DNA from: Rubritepida flocculans DSM 14296
GTDB taxonomy: Bacteria; Pseudomonadota; Alphaproteobacteria; Acetobacterales; Acetobacteraceae
Direction of reading: 5' to 3'
Assembly (NCBI RefSeq): GCF_000425365.1
Contig: NZ_AUDH01000001.1
Coordinates: 1-64,000 of the forward strand
DNA length: 64,000 bases
Shown here: one piece after another, positions 53,538 to 63,588 of the stretch
Layout: each line of letters opens with the position of its first letter
Position numbering within the stretch: position 1 is the first letter of the stretch
Position numbers and translations under genes: made by a program
Notes under the pieces: generated by a model
Databases searched by the model: none
What the model saw: only the letters and a program-made list of their open reading frames with translations
Told to the model about the DNA's origin: nothing

Positions 53538-54862
53538 TGGCCCCGCGCCGTCAGCCCGAAACCGCGCCCGACCTGTTCGGCCCGCCCGAGGCGCCGCCCC
53601 CTCCGCCGCCGGCCGGGGACGCGCCGCTGGCCGAGCGGCTGCGGCCGCGCGCGCTGTCGGAGGTGGTGGGGCAGGACCATCTGCTCGGCCCCGAGGGCGC
53701 GATCGCGCGCATGCTCGCGCGCGGCAGCCTCGCCTCGCTCATCCTCTGGGGCCCGCCGGGCGTGGGCAAGACGACCATCGCGCGGCTGCTGGCCGAGGCC
53801 GCGGGCCTCGCCTTCGTGCCGCTCTCGGCCGTGTTCTCGGGGGTGGCCGATCTCAAGCGCGCCTTCGAGGAGGCGCGGGCGCGCCGCCGCGCGGGCCGGC
53901 GCACGCTGCTCTTCGTGGACGAGATCCACCGCTTCAACCGCGCCCAGCAGGACGGCTTCCTGCCCGTGGTGGAGGACGGAACGGTGGTGCTGGTCGGCGC
54001 CACCACCGAGAATCCGAGCTTCGAGCTGAACGGCGCGCTGCTCTCGCGCTGCCAGGTGCTGGTGCTGCGGCGGCTCGACGAGGCGGCGCTCGCCGCCCTG
54101 CTCGCCCGCGCCGAGGGCGGCCGCCCGCTGCCGCTCACGCCCGAGGCGCGGGCCGCGCTGCTCGCCATGGCCGATGGCGACGGGCGCTACCTGCTCAACA
54201 TGGTCGAGCAGATCCAGGCGCTGGGCGAGACGGCGCCGCTGGACGCGGGCGCCCTCGCCGCGCTGCTGGCGCGCCGCGCCGCGCTCTACGACAAGGACCG
54301 GGAGGAGCACTTCAACCTCATCTCCGCGCTGCACAAGTCGCTGCGCGCCTCCGATCCCGATGCGGGGCTCTACTGGCTCGCGCGGATGATCGGCGGCGGG
54401 GAGGATCCGCGCTATGTCGCGCGGCGGCTGGCGCGCTTCGCGGCGGAGGATGTGGGGCTCGCGGACCCCTCCGCCCTGCCGGCCGCCATCGCCGCCTGGG
54501 AGTGCTACGAGCGGCTCGGCTCGCCGGAGGGGGAGCTCGCGCTCGCGCAGCTCGTGGTGCATCTCGCCACCGCGCCGAAATCCAACGCGGTGTACAAGGC
54601 CTGGGGCGCGGCGCGGCGCGCGGCGGCCGAGACGGGCAGCCTCATGCCGCCCGCGCACATCCTCAACGCGCCGACGAAGCTGATGCGGGAGCTCGGCTAC
54701 GGCCAGGGCTACATCTACGACCATGAGGCGGAGGACGCCTTCAGCGGCCAGGATTGCTTCCCGGAGGCGATGGAGCGGCAGCGCTTCTACCGCCCGACGG
54801 AGCGCGGGGCGGAGGCGGCGATCGCGCGCCGCCTCGCGGAATGGGAGAAGCGGCGGCGATGA
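53537..54862 (+). CDS. rarA: Replication-associated recombination protein A
   Basis: AAA+ ATPase of the RarA/MgsA/WRNIP1 family, 441 residues, acting at stalled forks and clamp-loader-like. Motifs: LAERLRPRALSEVVGQDHLLG, Walker A WGPPGVGKTTIA, Walker B LLFVDEIHRFNRAQQD, GATTENPSFELNGALLSRC, and C-terminal RARDYRLAT-like KSNAVYKAW and MRELGYGQGYIYDHE. N-terminal Pro-rich extension is present. Stop overlaps crcB as ATGA, so both are in one transcript. Confidence 0.96.
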   Translation: MAPRRQPETAPDLFGPPEAPPPPPPAGDAPLAERLRPRALSEVVGQDHLLGPEGAIARMLARGSLASLILWGPPGVGKTTIARLLAEAAGLAFVPLSAVFSGVADLKRAFEEARARRRAGRRTLLFVDEIHRFNRAQQDGFLPVVEDGTVVLVGATTENPSFELNGALLSRCQVLVLRRLDEAALAALLARAEGGRPLPLTPEARAALLAMADGDGRYLLNMVEQIQALGETAPLDAGALAALLARRAALYDKDREEHFNLISALHKSLRASDPDAGLYWLARMIGGGEDPRYVARRLARFAAEDVGLADPSALPAAIAAWECYERLGSPEGELALAQLVVHLATAPKSNAVYKAWGAARRAAAETGSLMPPAHILNAPTKLMRELGYGQGYIYDHEAEDAFSGQDCFPEAMERQRFYRPTERGAEAAIARRLAEWEKRRR

Positions 54863-55206
54863 ACTTCGCATGGGTGGCGCTGGGCGGGGCGCTCGGCTCG
54901 ATGGGGCGCTATGGCGTCTCGCTGCTCGCGCTCTGGCTGTTCGGGGCGGCCTATCCCTGGGGCACGCTGGCGGTGAACATCCTGGGCAGCACCGCCATCG
55001 GCGTGCTGGCCGCGCAGGAGATCGAGGGGGCGGCGCGGCTCTTCCTCGTCACCGGCGTGCTGGGCGGCTTCACCACCTTCAGCGCCTTCAGCCTGGAGGC
55101 GGCACTGCTGTGGGAGCGCGCGCCCTGGATGGGCGCGCTCTATGTGGCGGCGAGCCTCGGCCTCGGCCTCGCGGGCTTCGCCCTGGGCTGGTGGCTGGGG
55201 CGCTGA
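54859..55206 (+). CDS. crcB: Fluoride exporter CrcB/Fluc
   Basis: A 115-residue four-helix membrane protein, the dimeric F- channel. Signatures: GGALGSMGRYGVSLL, WGTLAVNILGSTAIGVL, and GVLGGFTTFSAFSLEA (the FTTFS phenylalanine box lining the pore). It is complete for a homodimeric form. It is coupled to rarA by ATGA; no fluoride riboswitch is near. A hairpin follows its stop. Confidence 0.95.
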   Translation: MNFAWVALGGALGSMGRYGVSLLALWLFGAAYPWGTLAVNILGSTAIGVLAAQEIEGAARLFLVTGVLGGFTTFSAFSLEAALLWERAPWMGALYVAASLGLGLAGFALGWWLGR

Positions 55207-55208
55207 TG

Positions 55209-55231
55209 CGGGCGGCATCACGCGCCGCCCG
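55209..55231 (+). terminator. Hairpin after crcB
   Basis: An 8-bp GC stem (55209-55216 with 55224-55231) with a 7-base loop directly follows the crcB stop. No T-tract; it probably marks the end of rarA-crcB before the M20 gene. Confidence 0.4.
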
Positions 55232-55338
55232 TCTCAGGCGCCCGGAGTTGGCGCGGCGGCTGCCGGCATGAGACGCCCCCCCTTCGCGCCCGGGCCCGCG
55301 CGTGGCATGTGACCGCCCGTTGACGGAGGGCGAAGCGG

Positions 55339-56535
55339 ATGGATCAGCGCGTGGTCGAGGCGGTCAGGGCCTGGCAGCCGGAGCTGGCGGCCATCCGCCA
55401 GGACATCCACGCCCATCCCGAGCTCGGCATGGAGGAGCACCGCACCGCCGCCCTGGTGGCGCGGGAGCTGCGCGCGCTGGGGATCGAGGTGACGGAGGGC
55501 GTGGGCAGGCTCGGCGTGGTGGGCACCATCCGCGGCAACCGGCCGGGCAACCGCAGCATCGGCCTGCGCGCGGACATGGACGCGCTGCAGATCCCCGAGC
55601 AGACCGGCCTTCCCTACGCCTCGAAGCATCCCGGCCTGATGCACGCCTGCGGGCATGACGGGCACACGACGATGCTGCTCGGCGCCGCGCGCTGGCTGGC
55701 CGCCAACCGCGACTTCGCCGGCACCGTCCACCTGATCTTCCAGCCCGCCGAGGAGGGGCGCGGCGGCGCGCGCGCCATGCTGCAGGACGGGCTGTTCGAA
55801 CGCTTCCCCTGCGATGCCGTCTATGGGCTGCACAACAAGCCCACACTGCCCGCGGGCAGCTTCGCCATCCGCCCCGGCCCCGCGCTGGCGGCAGCGGACC
55901 GGTTCATCGTGACCTTCCGCGGCACGGGCGGGCATGGCGGCTCCACGCCCCATCTCGCCACCGATGTGACGGTGGTGCAGGCGCATTTCGTGCTGGCGCT
56001 GCAGACCATCATCGGCCGCAACGTGCCGGCGCTGGAGGCGGCGGTGCTGAGCGTGGGCTCGATCCAGGGCGGCTCGCCCGTCTCGCCCAACGTGATGCCG
56101 GCGGAGCTCACCGTCACCGGCACCGCGCGCAGCTACACGGCCGAGGTGCGCGACCTCTTGGAGCGGCGCATCGGCGAGCTCGCGCGCGGCCTCGCCGCCC
56201 CCTACGGCGTGGCGGCGGAGGTCGCGTATCGCCGCGGCGTGCCCGCCACGGTGAACCACCCGGCGCAGACGGAGCTGGCCCGCGCCGCCGCGGCTGCTGT
56301 GGTGGGCGAGGCGGCGGTGCGCGAGCACGCGCCCGTGACGGGTGCGGAGGATTTCGGCCTGATGCTGGAGGCGCGCCCCGGCGCCTTCATGTTCATCGGC
56401 GGCGGCAAGGGGCCGGAGGGCAGCTCGCCCAACCTGCACACCCCGCATTTCGACTTCAACGACGAGATCATTCCGCTCGGCGTTGCCTATTGGGCGAGCG
56501 TGGTGGAACAGGAACTGGGCGCTCCGGGCGGCTGA
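55339..56535 (+). CDS. M20-family amidohydrolase
   Basis: Metallo-amidohydrolase of 398 residues (hippurate/N-acyl-amino-acid/IAA-amino-acid hydrolase type). Metal ligands: Asp/His in HACGHDGHTTMLLG, PAEEGRGGARAM (bridging and general-base glutamates), and HTPHFDFNDE near the C-terminus; the dimerisation domain is about 180-290. GGAGGG precedes the ATG. The dipeptide/peptide ABC transporter follows, suggesting processing of imported N-acyl peptides (inference). Confidence 0.93.
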   Translation: MDQRVVEAVRAWQPELAAIRQDIHAHPELGMEEHRTAALVARELRALGIEVTEGVGRLGVVGTIRGNRPGNRSIGLRADMDALQIPEQTGLPYASKHPGLMHACGHDGHTTMLLGAARWLAANRDFAGTVHLIFQPAEEGRGGARAMLQDGLFERFPCDAVYGLHNKPTLPAGSFAIRPGPALAAADRFIVTFRGTGGHGGSTPHLATDVTVVQAHFVLALQTIIGRNVPALEAAVLSVGSIQGGSPVSPNVMPAELTVTGTARSYTAEVRDLLERRIGELARGLAAPYGVAAEVAYRRGVPATVNHPAQTELARAAAAAVVGEAAVREHAPVTGAEDFGLMLEARPGAFMFIGGGKGPEGSSPNLHTPHFDFNDEIIPLGVAYWASVVEQELGAPGG

Positions 56536-56643
56536 GGGCGCGGCGCGGCGACATTCTCTTGGCCGCCCCGCTTTCGCGCGGCTATTGGTGGAGTGCATGA
56601 CCGGGACAGAACCCGGGACGCAGGGATGCTTGGGAGAGCAGGG

Positions 56644-58437
56644 ATGATGGAAGAGACGCTCCGGGACCTGATCGGCCGGGTGAAGCGCGGCAGCCTCTCG
56701 CGCCGCGGTTTCGTGAAGCGGGTGGCGGCGCTGGGGCTGACGGCGCCGATGGCGACCCAGCTCCTCGCCGTCACGGGCGCGGCGCCGGCCGCGGCGCAGA
56801 GCGTGCCCGCCTACGCGCCCACGCGGCGCGGCGGCGGGGCGCTGCGCATCCTGTACTGGCAGGCATCCACGCTGCTGAACCCGCATTTCGCGGTGGGCAC
56901 GACGAACCAGGATTCGAGCCGCGTCTTCTACGAGCCGCTGGCCGGCTGGGCGACCGACGGCACGCTGCACCCCGTGCTCGCCGCCGAAATCCCGAGCGTT
57001 GAGAATGGCGGCCTCTCGCCCGACGGGCGCTCCGTGACCTGGAAGCTGAAGCGCGGCGTGAAGTGGCATGACGGCCAGGACTTCTCGGCCGACGACGTGG
57101 TGTTCACCGCCGCCTATTCGCGCAACCCGCAGGTGGGGGCCACCACCAGCGGCTCCTACCAGGGGCTGAACGTGGTGAAGGTGGACGACTACACGGTGCG
57201 CGTGGAGTTCGAGCGCCCCACCCCCTTCTGGGCGGACGCCTTCGTGGCCACGGCGGGCGTGATCATCCCGCGCCACCTCTTCGCCAACTTCAACGGCCCC
57301 AACTCGCGCGACGCGCCCACCAATCTGCGCCCCGTGGGCACCGGCGCCTACCGCTTCGTCAGCTTCGCGCCGGGCGACACGCTGCGCGCGGAGGCGAACC
57401 CGAACTACCACAAGCCCAACCGCCCCTTCTTCGACACGGTCGAGATCAAGGGCGGCGGCGACGCCGTTTCGGCCGCGCGCGCCGTGCTGCAGACGGCGGA
57501 TTTCGACTACGCCTGGAACCTGCAGGTGGAGGACGAAATCCTGCAGCGGCTGGAGGCGGCCGGCCGCGGCAAGGTGAACATCGTCGAGGGCGGCAACATC
57601 GAGTTCATCCAGCTCAACGCCACCGACCCGAACGTCGAGGTGAACGGCGAGCGCAGCTCCATCACCACCCAGCACCCCGCCTTCCGCGACCCCGCCGTGC
57701 GCCAGGCGATGGCGCTGCTGGTGGACCGCGAGAGCATCAGCCGCTTCATCTACGGCCGCGGCGGCCCGGCCACGCCGAACTTCCTCAACAACCCGCCGCG
57801 CTTCCGCTCGCCCAACATGCGCATGGAGTTCAACGTGGCGCGGGCGAACGAAATCCTGGACCGCGCCGGCTGGGCGCGCGGCCAGGGCGGCATCCGCCAG
57901 AAGGACGGGGTGCGGCTGCGCTTCGTGTTCCAGACCTCGGTGAACGCGCCGCGCCAGCGCACGCAGCAGATCATCCGCCAGGCGGCGCAGCGCGCGGGCA
58001 TCGAGATCGAGCTGAAGACCGTGACGGCGTCGGTGTTCTTCTCCTCGGACGTGGCGAACCCGGACACCTTCACGAAGTTCTACGCCGACATGCAGATGTA
58101 CACCACGACCATGACGCAGGCGGACCCGCAGCGCTTCATGAACCAGTACGTGTCGTGGGAGATTTCGAGCCGCGCCAACTCCTGGCAGGGCCGCAACATC
58201 GTGCGCTGGCGCAACGAGGAGTACGACCGCATCTTCCGCGAGGCGGAGGGCGAGCTCGACCCTGTGAAGCGCGCCGCGCTGTTCATCCGCATGAACGACC
58301 TGATCGTGGGCAGCAACCACATCATCCCGATCGTGCAGCGCCCGCTGGTCAGCGCCAGCCTGAACAACCTGCGCCCGGTGCTGAGCGCCTGGGACAGCAC
58401 GGTCTGGCTGCTCTCCGACTGGTGGCGCGAGGGCTGA
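56644..58437 (+). CDS. dppA: ABC peptide transporter, substrate-binding protein
   Basis: Family-5 extracellular solute-binding protein, 597 residues, exported through Tat: the signal has SRRGFVKR and a hydrophobic stretch ending ...APAAAQ. Core features are EIPSVENGGLSPDGRSVTWKLKRGVKWHDGQ, FSADDVVFTA, and GTGAYRFVSF. Substrate could be di-/oligopeptides or other amide solutes. Start 56644 is chosen because a strong GGGAGAGCAGGG lies ahead; the frame is open from a GTG at 56593. First gene of dppABCDF. Confidence 0.93.
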   Translation: MMEETLRDLIGRVKRGSLSRRGFVKRVAALGLTAPMATQLLAVTGAAPAAAQSVPAYAPTRRGGGALRILYWQASTLLNPHFAVGTTNQDSSRVFYEPLAGWATDGTLHPVLAAEIPSVENGGLSPDGRSVTWKLKRGVKWHDGQDFSADDVVFTAAYSRNPQVGATTSGSYQGLNVVKVDDYTVRVEFERPTPFWADAFVATAGVIIPRHLFANFNGPNSRDAPTNLRPVGTGAYRFVSFAPGDTLRAEANPNYHKPNRPFFDTVEIKGGGDAVSAARAVLQTADFDYAWNLQVEDEILQRLEAAGRGKVNIVEGGNIEFIQLNATDPNVEVNGERSSITTQHPAFRDPAVRQAMALLVDRESISRFIYGRGGPATPNFLNNPPRFRSPNMRMEFNVARANEILDRAGWARGQGGIRQKDGVRLRFVFQTSVNAPRQRTQQIIRQAAQRAGIEIELKTVTASVFFSSDVANPDTFTKFYADMQMYTTTMTQADPQRFMNQYVSWEISSRANSWQGRNIVRWRNEEYDRIFREAEGELDPVKRAALFIRMNDLIVGSNHIIPIVQRPLVSASLNNLRPVLSAWDSTVWLLSDWWREG

Positions 58438-58444
58438 TCCGCGC

Positions 58445-59404
58445 GTGACCAGCTATCTGATCCGGCGCCTGCTGCTGATGATCCCGAGCATCCTCGGGAT
58501 CAGCGTGGTGCTGTTCACCGTGCTCGCGATGGCGCCGGGCGACCCCTTCGAGGAGCTGGCCACCAACCCGGCCGTGCCGCCCGAGGTGCGCGCGAACCTG
58601 CGCGCGAGCCTCGGGCTCGATGACCCCATCCACATCCGCTACGTCAACTGGCTCTTCGCCATGCTGAAGGGCGACTGGGGCTTCTCCTTCGTCTCGCGCA
58701 TCCCGGTGGACGATCTGATCCTGCAGCGCCTGCCGGTGACCATCGCGGTGATCGGCGCCTCGCAGGTGCTGGCGCTGCTGGTGGCGCTGCCGGTGGGCAT
58801 CTACGCCGCCACCCGGCCCTATTCGATCTTCGACCAGATCGCCAACACCCTCGCCTTCGTGGGCTTCTCGCTGCCCACGTTCTTCACCGGGCTGCTGCTG
58901 ATCCTGCTCTTCTCCATCCATCTCGACTGGTTCCCCTTCGTCTATCGCACCCAGCTCGACTCCACGGGCTGGCAGTGGTGGTGGGACCAGTTCCGGCAAT
59001 CCATCATGCCGGTGACGGTGCTGGGGCTGTTCCAGGGGGCGGCGCTGGTGCGCTTCGTGCGCTCGGCGGTGCTGGACGTGATCCGGCTCGACCACGTCAC
59101 CACCGCGCGCGCCAAGGGCATCCCGGAGCGGGCGGTGATCACGCGCCATGTGGTGCGCAACGCGATGATCCCGGTTGTGACGCTGGTGGCGCTGCAGATG
59201 CCCATCATCTTCGGCGGGGCCATCGTCACCGAGCAGATCTTCCGCGTGCCGGGCATCGGCTCGCTGCTGATCAGCGCGGTGCTGTCCAACGACACGCCGG
59301 TGATCATGGCCGTCACCTTCGTGTTCGCCTGCCTCGTCATCCTGTTCAACCTGATCGCGGATCTTCTGTATGGCTGGCTCGACCCCCGCATCAGCTACCG
59401 CTAG
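58445..59404 (+). CDS. dppB: ABC peptide transporter permease (DppB type)
   Basis: Inner-membrane permease, 319 residues, with about six transmembrane segments. TSYLIRRLLLMIPSILGISVVLF start, the loop region GLDDPIHIRYVNWL and the EAA-type loop DVIRLDHVTTARAKGIPERAV, which contacts the ATPases. The GTG start lies 7 bases after dppA, and it overlaps dppC by 35 bases, indicating tight coupling. Confidence 0.94.
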   Translation: MTSYLIRRLLLMIPSILGISVVLFTVLAMAPGDPFEELATNPAVPPEVRANLRASLGLDDPIHIRYVNWLFAMLKGDWGFSFVSRIPVDDLILQRLPVTIAVIGASQVLALLVALPVGIYAATRPYSIFDQIANTLAFVGFSLPTFFTGLLLILLFSIHLDWFPFVYRTQLDSTGWQWWWDQFRQSIMPVTVLGLFQGAALVRFVRSAVLDVIRLDHVTTARAKGIPERAVITRHVVRNAMIPVVTLVALQMPIIFGGAIVTEQIFRVPGIGSLLISAVLSNDTPVIMAVTFVFACLVILFNLIADLLYGWLDPRISYR

Positions 59405-60299
59405 CGCGGCGGCGGAGCGCCCCCAGCCCGGCCCCTGGGGCGAGGCCTGGCGGCGCTTCCGCAAGCACCGGCTCGCGATGGCGAGCCTGTGCGTGCTGGG
59501 CGTCCTTGTCCTCGCGGTGCTGATCGGCCCCTTCATCTGGACGGCGCCGATCGACGAGATCGACTTCTCCAAGCGGCTGCAGGGCCCCTCCTGGGAGCAT
59601 CCGCTGGGCACGGACGATCTCGGGCAGGATCTCCTCGCGCGCATCCTCTATGGCGGGCGCATCTCGCTCGCGGTCGGGTTCGCGGCGATGTCGGTGGCCA
59701 TCCTGGTGGGGGTGATCGTGGGCGCCATCGCCGGCATGGCGGGCGGGCGCGTGGATGCGGCGCTGATGTGGCTGACGGACCTTTTCCTCTCCCTGCCCGA
59801 GCTGCCGCTGCTGCTGCTCATCATCTACCTGTTCCGCGACTCGCTGGTGGGCGTCGTGGGGCCGGAGATGGGCGTGTTCATCCTGATCGTGCTCATCATC
59901 GGCGGCTTCCGCTGGATGCCGGTGGCGCGGCTCGTCCGCGCGCAGTTCTTCTCGCTGCGCGAGAAGGAGTTCGTGGAGGCCGCCCGCGCGCTGGGCGCGA
60001 CGCGCACCCGCATGGTGATGGTGCACATCCTGCCCAACTCGCTGGGGCCGGTGCTGGTCGCCGCCACCATCGACATCGCGGCCGCCATCATCGCGGAGAG
60101 CACCCTCTCCTTCCTCGGCCTCGGCTTCCCGCCCGACATTCCGACCTGGGGGCGCCTGCTCTTCGACGCGAAGGACAACCTCGACTTCGCACCGCACTGG
60201 GCGATCTTCCCCGGGCTCGCGATCTTCCTGACGGTGCTTTCCATCAACTTCGTGGGGGATGGCTTGCGCGACGCCTTCGATCCCCGCCGCGTGAAGTAG
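59370..60299 (+). CDS. dppC: ABC peptide transporter permease (DppC type)
   Basis: Second permease of the importer, 309 residues, with an extended N-terminus (RFRKHRLAMASLCVLGV) before the first membrane helix and six segments overall. HPLGTDDLGQDLLARILYGGRISLAVG is the DppC signature, and EFVEAARALGATRTRMVMVHILPN is the EAA loop. It begins 35 bases inside dppB; dppD follows after an 11-base gap. Confidence 0.94.
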   Translation: MAGSTPASATASAAAERPQPGPWGEAWRRFRKHRLAMASLCVLGVLVLAVLIGPFIWTAPIDEIDFSKRLQGPSWEHPLGTDDLGQDLLARILYGGRISLAVGFAAMSVAILVGVIVGAIAGMAGGRVDAALMWLTDLFLSLPELPLLLLIIYLFRDSLVGVVGPEMGVFILIVLIIGGFRWMPVARLVRAQFFSLREKEFVEAARALGATRTRMVMVHILPNSLGPVLVAATIDIAAAIIAESTLSFLGLGFPPDIPTWGRLLFDAKDNLDFAPHWAIFPGLAIFLTVLSINFVGDGLRDAFDPRRVK

Positions 60300-60310
60300 G
60301 GGCGGGTGAC

Positions 60311-61302
60311 GTGACGCCCGCCCCCCGACTTCTCGAGATCGAGAACCTCCAGGTCCATTTCTCCACCGATGACGGCATGGTCCGCGCGGTGGACGGCGTC
60401 TCCATCGGCGTGGACGCGGGCGAAACGGTCTGCGTCGTCGGCGAATCCGGCTGCGGCAAGACCGTGACGGCGATGACGGTGCTCAAGCTCATCGCCATGC
60501 CGCCCGGGCGCATCGCGGGCGGGCGCATCCTCTGGCAGGGGCGCGACCTGGTGCCGCTGCCGCCCGAGGGAATGCGCGCCATCCGCAGCAAGGAGATCGG
60601 CTACATCTTCCAGGAGCCGATGACCTCGCTCAACCCCGTCTATACGGTGGGCGAGCAGATCGCCGAGACGCTGCGCCACCACGAGGGCCTTTCGCGCCGC
60701 GCGGCGCTGGAGCGCGCGGCGGAGATGCTGCGCCTCGTGCACATCCCCAACCCGCACAAGCGCATCCACGACTACCCGCACCAGTTCTCGGGCGGCATGC
60801 GCCAGCGCGTGGTGATCGCCATGGCGCTGGCCTGCAACCCGAAGCTCGTCATCGCCGACGAGCCGACCACGGCGCTCGACGTCACCATCCAGGCGCAGAT
60901 CCTCGACCTGCTGAACGAGATGAAGGAGCGGCTGGGAATGGCCGTGCTCCTCATCACCCATGCGATGGGCGTGGTGGCGGAGACCGCGCAGCGCGTGGTG
61001 GTGATGTACGCCGGCAAGGTGGTGGAGGAGGCGCCGGTGCGCTCGCTCTTCGCCGCGCCGCGCCACCCCTACACGCAGGGGCTGATCCGTTCCATCCCGC
61101 GCCTCGATCTGGCGGCGACGGAGCACAAGCGGCTGGAGGCCATCCCCGGCACCGTGCCCTCGCTGCTCAACCCGCCGCCCGGCTGCCGCTTCGCCGCGCG
61201 CTGCCGCCACGCGACCCCCGAATGCACCGCCGCCGAGCCCCCGCTGCGCGAGGTGGCACCCGGCCACAAGGCGGCCTGCATCCATGCCGAAAGCCTCGCC
61301 GC

Positions 61303-61306
<4 letters not shown>
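60311..61306 (+). CDS. dppD: ABC peptide transporter ATPase (DppD type)
   Basis: ATPase of 331 residues. Walker A GESGCGKT (about 42), Q-loop [15 protein letters not shown], signature [15 protein letters not shown], Walker [15 protein letters not shown]-loop LLITHAMGV, and the oligopeptide-transporter C-terminal [12 protein letters not shown] region. GTG start at 60311. The stop overlaps dppF as ATGA. Confidence 0.95.
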
Positions 61307-62277
<971 letters not shown>

Positions 62278-62294
62278 CGCGCGGCGGCCTCCGT

Positions 62295-63464
62295 TCAATA
62301 GGATTTCGGCAGGTCGAGCACGCGCTCGGCGATGTAGGAGAGCACCAGCGCCTGGCCCACCGGCGCCAGCACGGGGATCATGCTCTCCCGCGCCAGGCGC
62401 TCGACATGGTATTCCTTCGCATAGCCATAGCCGCCATGGGTGATCATCGCCTGGCGGCAGGCCTTGTTCGCGGCTTCTGCGGCGAGGAACTTCGCGGCGT
62501 TGGCCTCCGCCCCGCAGGGCTGCTTCGCGTCGTAGAGCGCGGCGGCCTTCATCGTCATCAGGTTCGCGGCCTCCAGCTCCATCCAGCCCTGCGCCAGCGG
62601 ATGCTGGATCGCCTGGTTCTGGCCGATCTTGCGGCCGAACACCTCGCGCTCCTTCGCGTAGCGCGCGGCGAGGCCGAGCGCGGCGCGCCCGATGCCCACC
62701 GTCTCGGCCGCGACCATGATGCGCTCGGGGTTGAGGCTGTCCAGCAGGCAGCGGAAGCCGTGCCCTTCCTCGCCGATGCGGTCCTGCACGGGCACGGGCA
62801 GCTCCTCGATGAACACCTCGCAGGAGGCGATGGAGCCGAGCCCGTGCTTCGGAATCGGCCGCACGGTGACATGGCGCGGGTCCATCGGCGCGAAGAAGAG
62901 GCTGAGCCCGTCCACCGGCCGCGCCGTCTCCTCGATCGGGGTGGTGCGGGCCAGCAGCAGAATCCGGTCGGCGATGGCCGCGCCCGTGGTCCAGACCTTC
63001 TGGCCGGTGATGTAGTAGGTGTCGCCCCGCCGCACCGCGCGCGTCCTGATGCGCGTGGTGTCGAGGCCGGTGCTGGGCTCCGTCACGCCGAAGCAGGGGC
63101 GCTCGCGCCCGCTGATCAGCGGCGGCAGCATGCGCGCGCGCTTCTCCGGGCTGCCATGCGCCACGATGGACATGGGGCCGAAGATGTAGGCGTGCACCGT
63201 GCTCGCGGCGGTCCAGCCGCCGCCGGCCTCGGCGATGGTGCGCACCATGACGGCCGCCGCCTGCATGCCGAGCCCCGCGCCGCCGAGCTCGGCCGGCATG
63301 ATGATGGAGAGGAAGCCGGCGTCGCGGATCGCCTCGAAGAACTCCCGCGCGAAACGCCCCTCCTCGTCGCAGCGTCGCCAGTAGTCGAGGTCGAAGCCCG
63401 CGCAGATGCGGGCCACCGCCTCGCGGATTTCGGGATGGGGATCGAGCTCCATGGCCGTCGTCAC
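62295..63464 (-). CDS. Acyl-CoA dehydrogenase
   Basis: FAD acyl-CoA dehydrogenase, 389 residues with the GTG start chosen. Motifs: IIMPAELGGAGLGM, VTEPSTGLDTTRIRTRAVR (flavin/substrate loop), GQKVWTTGAAIAD, and the C-terminal HGGYGYAKEYHVERLARE catalytic-Glu region. GTG at 63464 lies 8 bases after AGGGAGGG; alternatives are ATG 63452 and ATG 63506. It is divergent from the IclR regulator gene, which probably controls it. Substrate unknown. Confidence 0.9.
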   Translation of the reverse strand: MTTAMELDPHPEIREAVARICAGFDLDYWRRCDEEGRFAREFFEAIRDAGFLSIIMPAELGGAGLGMQAAAVMVRTIAEAGGGWTAASTVHAYIFGPMSIVAHGSPEKRARMLPPLISGRERPCFGVTEPSTGLDTTRIRTRAVRRGDTYYITGQKVWTTGAAIADRILLLARTTPIEETARPVDGLSLFFAPMDPRHVTVRPIPKHGLGSIASCEVFIEELPVPVQDRIGEEGHGFRCLLDSLNPERIMVAAETVGIGRAALGLAARYAKEREVFGRKIGQNQAIQHPLAQGWMELEAANLMTMKAAALYDAKQPCGAEANAAKFLAAEAANKACRQAMITHGGYGYAKEYHVERLARESMIPVLAPVGQALVLSYIAERVLDLPKSY

Positions 63465-63484
63465 GAGCGGATCCCTCCCTTCTC

Positions 63485-63514
63485 CATACGGAATACCCTT
63501 CTTCATGCGGAAGA
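63485..63514. promoter_or_regulatory. Direct repeats between acyl-CoA dehydrogenase and iclR
   Basis: CATACGGAATA (63485-63495) and CATGCGGAAGA (63504-63514) match at 9 of 11 positions and start 19 bases apart, about two helical turns. They lie just upstream of the acyl-CoA dehydrogenase ribosome site. Candidate binding sites for the adjacent IclR protein; untested. Confidence 0.35.
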
Positions 63515-63588
63515 TAGCGACGGCACGCGCGCGGCGTCAAACGCCTCCCGCGCTTGACAGGGCCCGCACCCGTCTCCACCCATTTCCC

